In this document: positions 9,300 through 17,269 of the stretch, piece by piece
How positions within the stretch are numbered: position 1 is the first letter of the stretch
How the letters are laid out: each line of letters starts with the position of its first letter
From: Oceanobacillus jeddahensis
GTDB taxonomy: Bacteria > Bacillota > Bacilli > Bacillales > Amphibacillaceae
Reading direction: 5' to 3'
Length of the DNA: 64,000 nucleotides
NCBI RefSeq assembly: GCF_000750635.1
Contig: NZ_CCDM010000001.1
Span: 372,001-436,000 of the forward strand
Notes under the pieces: generated by a model
The model's database searches: none
The model's input: only the letters and a program-made list of their open reading frames with translations
Told to the model about the DNA's origin: nothing
Translations under genes and position numbers: made by a program

Positions 9300-9791
9300 T
9301 CAGCTGTAATTGTGGTTATTAAAGTTTATAATCATTTTAAATAGACTTGTTGTTTGAACAATGATAATAATCGCAAAACTAATGGCAAAAGCCGAGTAAG
9401 GAATTAACATCGGAAGATTCAATGCAGCAGATGTTTGCAACGTTTGAATTTGCATTCCTAATATATTGATAGAAGCGAAAAAAGTTAAGATTGCAAAGAA
9501 AACAACAAATAACTTTACAATAATATTAATTACGCTTTTTGCTTTATCTGAAAGCTTGTCTAAGATTAAGGTCATTCTAACTTGGGTGTCATCTCTTAAA
9601 CCTAGTTCTGTTCCTAATAGAACCATGTAAACCATACAGTAGACAGCTAATTCTTCTAGCCATGAGAGTGGTAGGTACAGCCAGTTACGGTTAATGACCT
9701 GAATGAATATGGCGATAACCATTGTGATGAAAACAATAACTAATGTCCCTTTTTCTACTTTATCTAAAGTAGAAATAATCTTATTTTTCAT
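9300..9791 (-). CDS. TRAP transporter small permease, DctQ type
   Basis: A 163-residue protein with four predicted membrane segments, matching DctQ subunits in length and layout. The conserved W-x-EE motif is present as WLEELAVYCMVYMVLLGTELGLR. It should form the membrane complex with the DctM protein and receive substrate from the lipoprotein encoded upstream. ATG 9791 has AAGGAGGAAAAGC before it. It sits 17 bases after the binding-protein stop. Confidence 0.92.
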   Translation of the reverse strand: MKNKIISTLDKVEKGTLVIVFITMVIAIFIQVINRNWLYLPLSWLEELAVYCMVYMVLLGTELGLRDDTQVRMTLILDKLSDKAKSVINIIVKLFVVFFAILTFFASINILGMQIQTLQTSAALNLPMLIPYSAFAISFAIIIIVQTTSLFKMIINFNNHNYS

Positions 9792-9808
9792 AGCTTTTCC
9801 TCCTTACT

Positions 9809-10819
9809 CTATTCTGTTGAGTTTGTACTTCCAATGACTTCATCAACTGCTTCTTGCCATTTTGGATCAAATTCGAATCCTTTTTCAGCTTCTATACTTT
9901 GATATCTATCACGTAGTTCACTTTGATCTATTTCGTGAAAGGTTACACCTAAGTTTTCTAATTCTTCAACAGCTTCCTGATTCGCTTCAAGTAAATATTG
10001 CCTTTGTGCTTCATACCCTTTTTTCACACCTTCCAAAAAGGGTTCTTGAAGATGTTCTGGAATTTGTTCCCAAGATTCTTCGGACATGGTAACTAATATA
10101 AAAACGTAAGCATAATCAATAGTAGTGATGTCTTTAGCAATTTCGTAATAACCGCCAGCCAGTGCATTGGAAACAGCGTTTTCTAATGCATCTACAGTCC
10201 CTTGTTGGAGTGCTGTAAATTGTTCACTCGCTGCCAGTGATAAAGGAATTGCACCGAACGATTCAAAAGCAGCCATATGATATTGATTTTGCATTGTTCT
10301 AATTTTTAACCCTTGAAAATCTTCTACAGAGGTGATGGGTCGGTTAGCGAATATATTACGATATCCAGACTCCATATATCCTACGACTTTGAGGCCAATA
10401 TTTTCCGCTTCCTCTTCAATCAAATCACCAACAGGCCCATCAACTGCTGTATGAGCTTGTTCCGCATTATCAAAAAGAAAAGCTCTGTCCAGGATGTTCA
10501 TTTCTGGAATGAAATTGGAGAGAACGGAGTTGCTGACCATAGCCATATCTAAATCCCCCATTAGGGTTTGTTCCACGGTGTCTCTTTCTCCTCCTAAAGT
10601 ACCTCCTGCATGGATATTGATCTGAATTTGATTATCTGTTGCCAGAGCTACCTCTTCCGCCATTTTTTTAGCTCCTTGATAATAGTTCGTGTTTTCCGCG
10701 TTTTCTAATGCAAGATTAAATTCAATGACGTCACTTTCGCTAGAATTATTATCTGAAATGGATGAGCAACCAGTTAAAATAATTAAAACCATGATGATGA
10801 GGGTAAATAACTTTCTCAT
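9809..10819 (-). CDS. TRAP transporter substrate-binding lipoprotein, DctP type
   Basis: A 336-residue extracytoplasmic binding protein anchored as a lipoprotein: MRKLFTLIIMVLIILTGCSS has a short positive start, hydrophobic core and lipobox LTGC. DctP features are GGTLGGERDTVEQTLMGDLDM, the substrate-carboxylate arginine region GLKIRTMQN, and ALQQGTVDALEN. The ligand is probably a sugar acid, since the operon also encodes a mannonate-type dehydratase. The open frame begins at GTG 10837, but that codon precedes the GGAGG; ATG 10819 is correctly placed after GGAGGATTAAAA. Confidence 0.92.
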   Translation of the reverse strand: MRKLFTLIIMVLIILTGCSSISDNNSSESDVIEFNLALENAENTNYYQGAKKMAEEVALATDNQIQINIHAGGTLGGERDTVEQTLMGDLDMAMVSNSVLSNFIPEMNILDRAFLFDNAEQAHTAVDGPVGDLIEEEAENIGLKVVGYMESGYRNIFANRPITSVEDFQGLKIRTMQNQYHMAAFESFGAIPLSLAASEQFTALQQGTVDALENAVSNALAGGYYEIAKDITTIDYAYVFILVTMSEESWEQIPEHLQEPFLEGVKKGYEAQRQYLLEANQEAVEELENLGVTFHEIDQSELRDRYQSIEAEKGFEFDPKWQEAVDEVIGSTNSTE

Positions 10820-10878
10820 TTTTAATCCTCCGTTCACGTGTAAAGGAATCGTTTTAATAGTATTTTCTTGAACATTTT

Positions 10879-11637
10879 CTATCTTCCTAACCAGCCTCCA
10901 TCAACTGCAAGTAAATGACCATGAACATAATTTGCTGCATCAGAGGCGAGAAATACAGCTGCTCCTTTAAAATCCTCAGGTGTTCCCCAATATCCTGCGG
11001 GTATCCTTTCAAGAATTTGTCTGCTTCTTTCAGGGTCATCTATAATGGCTTCGTTCATATCAGTACTAATATATCCTGGTACGATAGCGTTTACATTTAT
11101 GTGGTGTTGGGACCATTCATTGGCTAGCGACTTTGTTAACTGTCCGATTGCACCTTTGGAAGCTGCGTAAGCCGGTACATATAATCCTCCTTGATAAGTA
11201 GCTACGGAAGCAATATTAATAATCTTTCCACTTTTCTTAGGAATCATATGTTTCCCTGCTTGCTGACAAAGCAACCATACGGACTTTAAATTTACTTGAA
11301 TGACATCATCCCAATCTTCTTCTAGGAAATCTACGGCTGGTGATCGACGTTGAATACCTCCACTGTTAACTAGAATATCGAGGGAACCCATCCGCTCAAT
11401 TGTTAAAGGAATGGCTTCTTTCACTTGCTCTAACTGCATTAAGTCACAAGGAATGATTTCGCATGTAACACCAAGGCTCTCTATGATTTCTTTTGTTTCT
11501 GTATTTTTTGTGGAACGTTGAAGTAACGCAATATTTGCACCCTGCTCTGCTAAACCGATAGCTATTGATTGACCAATTCCTCTGGTTCCGCCTGTTACAG
11601 CAGCAACCTTATCTTGTAGGTTAAATAATTGACTCAT
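10879..11637 (-). CDS. Short-chain dehydrogenase/reductase, probably sugar-acid specific
   Basis: A 252-residue classical SDR. The cofactor motif TGGTRGIG is at residues 15-22, NSGG at 91-94, and the catalytic Ser144, Tyr157 and Lys161 (YAASK) are intact. The C-terminus VHGHLLAVDGGW is typical of the gluconate 5-dehydrogenase / 2-deoxygluconate 3-dehydrogenase group. Between a mannonate-type dehydratase and a TRAP transporter it plausibly interconverts a keto-sugar acid and its alcohol, feeding or following the dehydratase. The exact substrate is inferred only. Confidence 0.88.
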   Translation of the reverse strand: MSQLFNLQDKVAAVTGGTRGIGQSIAIGLAEQGANIALLQRSTKNTETKEIIESLGVTCEIIPCDLMQLEQVKEAIPLTIERMGSLDILVNSGGIQRRSPAVDFLEEDWDDVIQVNLKSVWLLCQQAGKHMIPKKSGKIINIASVATYQGGLYVPAYAASKGAIGQLTKSLANEWSQHHINVNAIVPGYISTDMNEAIIDDPERSRQILERIPAGYWGTPEDFKGAAVFLASDAANYVHGHLLAVDGGWLGR

Positions 11638-11770
11638 AGAATAATAATCTCCTTTTTATTGTTTTAAATGTCAGCAATAGTTGATTCTCTTTTTTTGAAA
11701 AGAAATTCAATTTCACCCCCTAAAACCCCTATATTCCACCACGGGAACTTAAGAATTATCATTGTAGTAT

Positions 11771-13024
11771 TTAAGGTTTGACCGCTGTCCCATCTGGAGT
11801 TCTAGCTAATGTCCAAGAAGGAATCCCTCCTCTTACTGGATATTTTTTAGCTTCTTCTTCATTAATGGTTATGCCTAACCCAGGTTTATCATTGAGATAT
11901 GCAAATCCTTCTTCCACTGTTGGGGCACCAGGAAATACTTCTTTTAATGCATCATTCATTAAAGTCCATTCTTGAATTCCAAAATTAGGTGAACTTGTAT
12001 CTAAATGAAGATTAGCAGCAACGCCTACAGGAGAAATATCACCAGGACCATGCCAAGCAGTTCTCACTCCGTAAAGTTCGCTGAAAACAGCTATTTTTTT
12101 TGCTGGTGTAATGCCACCAACGGTACTAACATGGCACCGAATGAAGTCAATTTGTTGGTTTGCAATGATGGGCTTCCACTCATTAATATTTGTAAATAAT
12201 TCACCAACAGCAATGGGAGTCGTGACTTGTTCTCTGAACATTTTTAACCATTCAAGGTTTTCAGGAGCTACTGGGTCTTCCAGATAAAACAAGTGATACG
12301 GCTCAAGCTTCTTAGCCAGTCTCACAGCTTCAATGGGTGAAATACGCTCATGGACATCATGGATTAACTCAATATTTGGACCGAGCTTGTTACGTAAATG
12401 ATCAAATAATCCTTCAATACTTTTGGCGTAAGCTTCCGGATCGAAGTATTGCCCCGGTTGCGTATTTTTTGGTGAACGTTTTGATGTTATTCGTTTTGAT
12501 TTTTCATAGACCGTATTAATTAATCTAGTGTCTGTCGTTCCGCTGCCTCCATACATACCCATTTGGCAGCGCGCATATTGGTATCCTTCTTCCATTAATG
12601 CTAGTACACTTTCTTCAACAGCCAGTTCATCGGGACCATCAGCATGTCGATAAAGTGGGATGCCGTCTCTGCACTTCCCGCCTAATAGTTCATAGACTGG
12701 TAGATTGGCTAATTTTCCTTTGATATCCCAAAGTGCCATATCTATACCTGATAAGGCATTATTCATAATTGGACCATTTCTCCAATATCCACTAACGTTA
12801 GCGGATTGCCAAATGTCTTCAATCCGGCGGGGATCTTTTCCAATTAGAAACGGTTTCAAATAATCATCAATGGCACTTTTTACGGCATGTATTCTTTGGG
12901 TAAAGGTAGCACAGCCTAATCCATAGAGGTCAGGTTCGCTTGTTTCCACTTTTACGACTACTAAATCGATTCCAGATGGAGCTGTTAAGATAACTTTAAT
13001 ATCACGGATTATAAGTTCATTCAT
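11771..13024 (-). CDS. Mannonate dehydratase-type enolase superfamily enzyme (ManD/RspA family)
   Basis: A 417-residue member of the mandelate racemase branch of the enolase superfamily, closest in pattern to ManD. Metal ligands are Asp223 (in HDVHERI), Glu249 (YLEDP) and Glu275 (VGELF); the ManD-type catalytic histidines His225 and His325 (TAWHGPGDISP) are present. ManD enzymes dehydrate D-mannonate and/or D-gluconate to 2-keto-3-deoxygluconate, while some homologues are nearly inactive. The operon with an SDR and a TRAP importer supports sugar-acid catabolism. The start follows AAGGAGATCTTATTT. Confidence 0.9.
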   Translation of the reverse strand: MNELIIRDIKVILTAPSGIDLVVVKVETSEPDLYGLGCATFTQRIHAVKSAIDDYLKPFLIGKDPRRIEDIWQSANVSGYWRNGPIMNNALSGIDMALWDIKGKLANLPVYELLGGKCRDGIPLYRHADGPDELAVEESVLALMEEGYQYARCQMGMYGGSGTTDTRLINTVYEKSKRITSKRSPKNTQPGQYFDPEAYAKSIEGLFDHLRNKLGPNIELIHDVHERISPIEAVRLAKKLEPYHLFYLEDPVAPENLEWLKMFREQVTTPIAVGELFTNINEWKPIIANQQIDFIRCHVSTVGGITPAKKIAVFSELYGVRTAWHGPGDISPVGVAANLHLDTSSPNFGIQEWTLMNDALKEVFPGAPTVEEGFAYLNDKPGLGITINEEEAKKYPVRGGIPSWTLARTPDGTAVKP

Positions 13025-13050
13025 AAATAAGATCTCCTTAAAATGTATTC

Positions 13051-13074
13051 AACTTGTCAGTTGTCAAACAAGTT
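13051..13074. promoter_or_regulatory. Candidate GntR-family operator upstream of the dehydratase operon
   Basis: AACTTG and CAAGTT form an inverted repeat with a 12-base spacer in the 85-base gap between the regulator and the dehydratase start. An ACAAGT half-site recurs upstream of the regulator itself (13843-13848). Assignment to the adjacent GntR protein is inference. Confidence 0.4.
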
Positions 13075-13109
13075 AGTGTAATAAATTAAGTCCTAATCTA
13101 AATAAGGAC

Positions 13110-13814
13110 TTAATTTTCCCATGTACCTTCGTTGTTCAAAATATTAATATTGGTTTGCATTGCTTTAGATAATATTTGTTTTGCTGCATTTGCATCTTTA
13201 TTTTCTAATGCTTGAAACAATTCAATATGTGCATCTACACTTTTAGGTGTGATCCCAATTACCCTGTTTAATTCTTCTAGATAGTAATAATAAAAATCCT
13301 TAATGGATTGGAAAACATCATAAAAAACTTTATTTTTTGAGGCTTTTGCAATAGCAAGATGAAATTGAAAATCTGCTGTTGTATATTCTTTATAATTATC
13401 TTTGTGCCTTATCATTTCATCTAACGCTTGTTTAATCTCTTGAATATCTTGTTCATTTGCATTTTCAGCAGCTAGTTCTATACATTTAAATTCAATTGTT
13501 TCACGAAAAACTAACATATCGAGAAATTCTTGTTTACTTAAATGCATATTCAAACCGAAATCATTGAGACTAAATTTACCGATATTTTCCGCTACAAATG
13601 AACCTTTACCTTGATAAGTTACGATTGCACCAATATCTCTTAATCTTTGGAGTGCACTTCTTATACTTACTCTGCTTACATTAAACATATCTTTGAGTTG
13701 AGGTTCGGAAGGGATCTTTGAGCCAGGTTCCCAATTGCCGTTCAATATTTGTTCTTTTAATTGATTGAATACATTGGTAACAATATCTTCTCTGTCAATT
13801 GAATTAAAATGCAC
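13110..13814 (-). CDS. GntR family regulator, FadR/FCD subfamily
   Basis: A 234-residue repressor-type protein. The N-terminal winged helix (residues 6-75) includes IPSEPQLKDMFNVSRVSIRSALQRLRDIGAI, the GntR signature; the C-terminal all-helical FCD domain contains FHLAIAKASKN, contributing metal-ligand histidines in this subfamily. It lies immediately upstream of and parallel to the sugar-acid operon and most likely senses a pathway intermediate. A cre-like site in front suggests additional carbon control. The ATG follows GGAAGGGGAAG. Confidence 0.9.
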   Translation of the reverse strand: MHFNSIDREDIVTNVFNQLKEQILNGNWEPGSKIPSEPQLKDMFNVSRVSIRSALQRLRDIGAIVTYQGKGSFVAENIGKFSLNDFGLNMHLSKQEFLDMLVFRETIEFKCIELAAENANEQDIQEIKQALDEMIRHKDNYKEYTTADFQFHLAIAKASKNKVFYDVFQSIKDFYYYYLEELNRVIGITPKSVDAHIELFQALENKDANAAKQILSKAMQTNINILNNEGTWEN

Positions 13815-13833
13815 TTTACTTCCCCTTCCAGTA

Positions 13834-13848
13834 ACATGTCCTACAAGT
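13834..13848. promoter_or_regulatory. Candidate autoregulatory operator of the GntR gene
   Basis: ACATGT-CCT-ACAAGT is a near-perfect inverted repeat 20 bases upstream of the regulator start. It shares the ACAAGT half with the repeat ahead of the dehydratase gene, the pattern expected if one protein binds both. Confidence 0.35.
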
Positions 13849-13879
13849 TATGTTTTATAATAGCAAATAAAAATAATGT

Positions 13880-13893
13880 TGTAAACGCTTTTT
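13880..13893. promoter_or_regulatory. cre-like site upstream of the GntR regulator
   Basis: TGTAAACGCTTTTT matches the CcpA consensus TGWAANCGNTNWCA at 12 of 14 positions and lies about 70 bases ahead of the GntR start, consistent with catabolite repression of the sugar-acid operon. Confidence 0.5.
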
Positions 13894-14087
13894 TGAAGAT
13901 TTAAAGAACATAGTTATCTATCATACTTAGTGTGGATATTGTAAAAATGAATAACATCCCTATGTGGCAGTAGGGGATTAGAAAGTAGTAGAATGGAATG
14001 ATGTTTATATTGAAATTGGGTTATAAAATAAATATAACTAAATACTTTGAAAACAAAATCCTTTCATCATACATTCTAAAAAATGGA

Positions 14088-14116
14088 TTGAAAATTTAAA
14101 ATTAATATTGTAATAT
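14088..14116 (+). promoter_or_regulatory. Predicted SigA promoter of the isomerase-aroD operon
   Basis: TTGAAA at 14088, a 17-base spacer and TAATAT at 14111. Transcription would start near 14123, inside the cre site and just before the palindromic operator. The same arrangement occurs at 18721. Confidence 0.55.
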
Positions 14117-14119
14117 AAA

Positions 14120-14133
14120 TATAAGCGCTTACA
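14120..14133. promoter_or_regulatory. cre-like site abutting the LacI-type operator
   Basis: TATAAGCGCTTACA matches the CcpA consensus at 13 of 14 positions. Its last base is the first base of the ATTAGATCGATCTAAT palindrome, exactly as at 18752-18780. Confidence 0.6.
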
Positions 14134-14148
14134 TTAGATCGATCTAAT
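14133..14148. promoter_or_regulatory. 16-bp palindromic operator, copy 1
   Basis: ATTAGATCGATCTAAT is a perfect palindrome with a central CG, the symmetry preferred by LacI-family repressors. Identical copies occur at 14267-14282 and 18765-18780. The LacI gene at 16131-17144 lies between the two target promoters and is the likely binder. Confidence 0.75.
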
Positions 14149-14262
14149 TATGATTTTTTATTATAAAAGTCTATTAGAAGAGTAAGTGTTTCGAGCCTAA
14201 TGGATAGTATATTGTATGGTGTAGCTTTGTTACATTCCAATAAACGTACAAAAATTAAACTA

Positions 14263-14286
14263 TTTTATTAGATCGATCTAATAAAA
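14263..14286. promoter_or_regulatory. Palindromic operator, copy 2 (extended to 24 bp)
   Basis: The core TTATTAGATCGATCTAATAA extends to a perfect 24-bp palindrome with TT/AA on each side. Its centre is 134 bases from that of copy 1 and about 90 bases ahead of the isomerase start, so looping or a transcriptional roadblock is possible. Confidence 0.75.
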
Positions 14287-14365
14287 CGATCTTAAGATAA
14301 GCATAATAAATTTTTTCTAAAGGCTTTACTTTAATTGATCTATATGATTACAAGGAGGTATAGAT

Positions 14366-15205
14366 GTGGAACAACAATTCTCATTAGCTTATTTATCAGT
14401 AATCAATACGCCGCCGCCAGAAATGACTTACATGGCAGCCAGAGCAGGTTATGATTTTGTAAGTCTCCGGCCGATAAATATGGGTTTGCCAAATGAGCCA
14501 GATTTTTCATTAGCATCTAATAAAACATTGCTGCGTGATACGAAAAGAGCGTTGCGGGAAACAGGTTTAGAGGTATTGGATATTGAACTTGCCCGGGTTG
14601 CTGATGGAATAGATCCAATGACATATGAACCTGAATTTGAAATAGCTGCAGAGCTGGGTGTCCGTCATGTGTTAAGCAGTATATGGTCAGATGACCGTTC
14701 TTATTCCATTGAACAGTTTGCAAAGATCTGCGATTTAGCGAAGCAGTATAATTTGACTGTTGAACTAGAGTATGTGCCTATTGCAAGTATATCCAATTTG
14801 GCGGATACACTAGATATATTAGACGCTGCACAGAAGGATAATGCTGGTCTAATGATTGATATTCACCACTTTCATCGGGCACAGGATACGATAGCAGATT
14901 TAAGCAAGGTTCCGAAAGAACTCTTTCGCTTTGTTCATCTTTGCGATGCGCCCGGGGAGATTCCGACAGATCATGATGAGTTAGTACGGATTATTCGTGA
15001 AGGCCGCTCTTATGTAGGGGAGGGCGGAATAGACGTAGCAGGGGTTATTAATAGTATTCCCACAGTTCCATATTCGATTGAGCTGCCAAATAAGGAACAG
15101 GCTGATTTATTAGGGTATGAAGAATTTGCCCGCCGTTGTTTAGTGAAAGCGAAGGAGTACTTTAAGAAAAATCCCCGTTCTAATCAGGAAATAAATATGA
15201 GATAG
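14366..15205 (+). CDS. Sugar phosphate isomerase/epimerase-like TIM-barrel protein
   Basis: A 279-residue member of the xylose-isomerase-like TIM-barrel superfamily (AP endonuclease 2 fold). Likely metal ligands are glutamate in VELEYVP, aspartate in LMIDIHHFHR, histidine in FVHLCDAP and glutamate in YSIELPN. Members include sugar epimerases, isomerases and 3-dehydroshikimate dehydratases; the neighbour AroD makes 3-dehydroshikimate, so the last is an option but not proven. Start is GTG 14366 after AAGGAGGTATAGAT; the overlapping ATG two bases earlier is out of frame. Two palindromic operators precede it. Confidence 0.82.
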   Translation: MEQQFSLAYLSVINTPPPEMTYMAARAGYDFVSLRPINMGLPNEPDFSLASNKTLLRDTKRALRETGLEVLDIELARVADGIDPMTYEPEFEIAAELGVRHVLSSIWSDDRSYSIEQFAKICDLAKQYNLTVELEYVPIASISNLADTLDILDAAQKDNAGLMIDIHHFHRAQDTIADLSKVPKELFRFVHLCDAPGEIPTDHDELVRIIREGRSYVGEGGIDVAGVINSIPTVPYSIELPNKEQADLLGYEEFARRCLVKAKEYFKKNPRSNQEINMR

Positions 15206-15252
15206 ATGTGAAAATATCACTTTATAAAAACCAAGAAATGGAGTGAATAAAC

Positions 15253-16011
15253 ATGACAATAAAAAGCTTTGAAGGTAAAAAAGCGCCTTATATATGTACA
15301 CCTTTGACTGGAAAAACAAAAGAGGATGTTCTTAAACAGGTGGAGAATGTTGTCCAGCAATCTCCGGATTTAATTGAATGGCGTGCGGACTTTTTTACGG
15401 ATCTAGGTAGTACAGATGCTGTTGTAGAACTAATAGAAGAAATAAAACACAAAACAGATATCCCTCTTTTATTCACGATACGTTCTGTCAACGAAGGCGG
15501 AGAGGCTATTTCTTTAAATGAAGAAGCAAAAGTACAGCTCATCCAAGAGATTTGTAGAAAAACAACGGTAGAATTGGTTGATTATGAGACAGCGAATGAA
15601 GCGGTCTATGTAAAAGAAGTATGCAAGGCTGCTAAAGACAATAAGAAACAGATAATCCTGTCCTACCATAATTTTAGTAGGACCCCAGATAACGCAGAAA
15701 TAGAAGAACGTGCAAAGAAGGCAGAAGCGTTGGGAGCAGATATTGTAAAGTTTGCTGTGATGCCTGAAGAAAAAGCAGACGTTCTTCGTTTGTTAGAAGT
15801 AACTAAAAAAATAGATAATGCTTTACAGGCGCCGGTTGTATCTATGTCCATGGGAGATATAGGCGGGCTAAGCAGAATTATTGGATGGGCGTATGGTTCT
15901 ATTATTACGTTCGGTGTAGGAGTAGAATCGTCTGCGCCGGGACAGATCCCTGCTGGAAAGCTGCGGCAGGCGATTAAGCAAACACAGGAACTAATTCCAA
16001 GCTGGGAATAG
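15253..16011 (+). CDS. aroD: Type I 3-dehydroquinate dehydratase
   Basis: A 252-residue class I dehydroquinase (EC 4.2.1.10), which converts 3-dehydroquinate to 3-dehydroshikimate through a Schiff base. The Schiff-base lysine is Lys166 (DIVKFAVMP), the catalytic histidine is His139 (ILSYHNFSRTP), and substrate-binding segments are FTIRSVNEGGE and SMGDIGGLSRI. Biosynthetic aroD genes usually sit alone or with aro genes; here it is in a sugar-acid-like catabolic unit under a LacI-type operator, which points to a degradative role such as quinate or dehydroquinate use. Start ATG 15253. Confidence 0.92.
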   Translation: MTIKSFEGKKAPYICTPLTGKTKEDVLKQVENVVQQSPDLIEWRADFFTDLGSTDAVVELIEEIKHKTDIPLLFTIRSVNEGGEAISLNEEAKVQLIQEICRKTTVELVDYETANEAVYVKEVCKAAKDNKKQIILSYHNFSRTPDNAEIEERAKKAEALGADIVKFAVMPEEKADVLRLLEVTKKIDNALQAPVVSMSMGDIGGLSRIIGWAYGSIITFGVGVESSAPGQIPAGKLRQAIKQTQELIPSWE

Positions 16012-16080
16012 AAAGTGATGAACTTTATTTTAGATTTAAAAGTAGTATTAAAGCGAGTACAAAAAACTTTATAACTAAAA

Positions 16081-16123
16081 AAACCGGGACAATGTATTTA
16101 TCAAAAACACGTTGTCCCGGTTT
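16081..16123. terminator. Bidirectional terminator between aroD and the LacI gene
   Basis: AAACCGGGACAA and TTGTCCCGGTTT form a perfect 12-bp stem around a 19-base loop. It is placed between two convergent genes, with A-runs before it and T-rich sequence after it, so it can serve both. Confidence 0.85.
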
Positions 16124-16130
16124 GTCATTT

Positions 16131-17144
16131 TTAAAAAGCATCGCGTTTAATTAATTCTGGTTCTATAATGATGCGCTGCCTTTGTTCTTCTGGATGCTGC
16201 ATCCGATTATGAAGCAGATTTGCTGCAGCAGTTCCTGTTTTTTGAGCAAAAGAGGACACGGTTGTAAGCGGGGGATAAGAGATTTCAGCTTCAGGAATAT
16301 TATCAAACCCGACGATATCAATATCCTTTCCTGGTGTAATTCCCATTTTACGCAGACCAATAATGACCCCAAAAGCAATTAAATCACTGAAACAAAAAAT
16401 AGCTTTAGGTAACCTATCCTGTTGGATCAGTTTTTGAATGGCTTCCATTCCACCTTCTCTAGTAGGGGCACTATCGAGAATTAATGAATAATCAATGGAC
16501 AAACCTGCATCTTCGTGAGCGGCACGGTATCCTTCCATTCTTTCTGTCCAGGTTGTGGAATCAGAAATTCCTCCGATAAAGGCAATTTGTTGGTGTCCCT
16601 TTTGAATGAGATGATTTACAGCTAAATAAGCACCCGCTTGATAATTTAAGCCAACAAAATCACATGTAAGTTCATTTAATTCACGAATACCGACAACAAC
16701 TGGAATATCAAGTGCTTTTAAGCGATCGACCGTTTCTGTTGAGCTGGTAGAGACAGGGCATAATAAAATCCCGCCGACTCTATTTTCAAGCATGGTGGAA
16801 ATAAGACGTTCCTGATTTTTTAAAGAATCGAAAGTTGTTCCCAACAAAACGGTATATCCGTATTTTTCCAGTTCGTGATGCACACCAAGTAAAAACTGGG
16901 AGAAGAAAGTATTTCCAACATCCGTAATAATCGTTCCAATTGTTGAGGACTTTTGTGAACGTAGGTTAGCTGCCACACGATCATAAACATATCCTAGCTC
17001 ATCGATACTTTTTAATACTTTTTCTCTCGTTTTCGCAGCAACTTTTGGACTGTTGCGAACGATCAATGATGCCGTAGCTCGAGAAACACCAGCGTGTTTT
17101 GCGACATCTTGTAAAGTTACACGCCGTGCCGGTTTCCTTGTCAT
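16131..17144 (-). CDS. LacI family transcriptional regulator
   Basis: A 337-residue repressor. The N-terminal LacI headpiece reads VTLQDVAKHAGVSRATASLIVRNSPKVAAKTREKV with the hinge-helix region after it (YVYDRVAANLRSQKS), followed by a periplasmic-binding-protein-like sensor domain with IGTIITDVGNTFFSQ and GFDNIPEAE. It is flanked by two transcription units that share ATTAGATCGATCTAAT, and LacI proteins favour palindromes with a central CG, so it is the probable regulator of both. The ligand is likely a metabolite of that pathway. Confidence 0.9.
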   Translation of the reverse strand: MTRKPARRVTLQDVAKHAGVSRATASLIVRNSPKVAAKTREKVLKSIDELGYVYDRVAANLRSQKSSTIGTIITDVGNTFFSQFLLGVHHELEKYGYTVLLGTTFDSLKNQERLISTMLENRVGGILLCPVSTSSTETVDRLKALDIPVVVGIRELNELTCDFVGLNYQAGAYLAVNHLIQKGHQQIAFIGGISDSTTWTERMEGYRAAHEDAGLSIDYSLILDSAPTREGGMEAIQKLIQQDRLPKAIFCFSDLIAFGVIIGLRKMGITPGKDIDIVGFDNIPEAEISYPPLTTVSSFAQKTGTAAANLLHNRMQHPEEQRQRIIIEPELIKRDAF

Positions 17145-17269
17145 AAATGTTCCCCCCGATTTTACTTGAAAAGTATGTTATTTATCACTTGTTCTATTCG
17201 ATATTATTTATTATAAAGTTTTTTGACTAGACAAACAAACGAACTTATCATTTCTCATCTCATGTGAGA

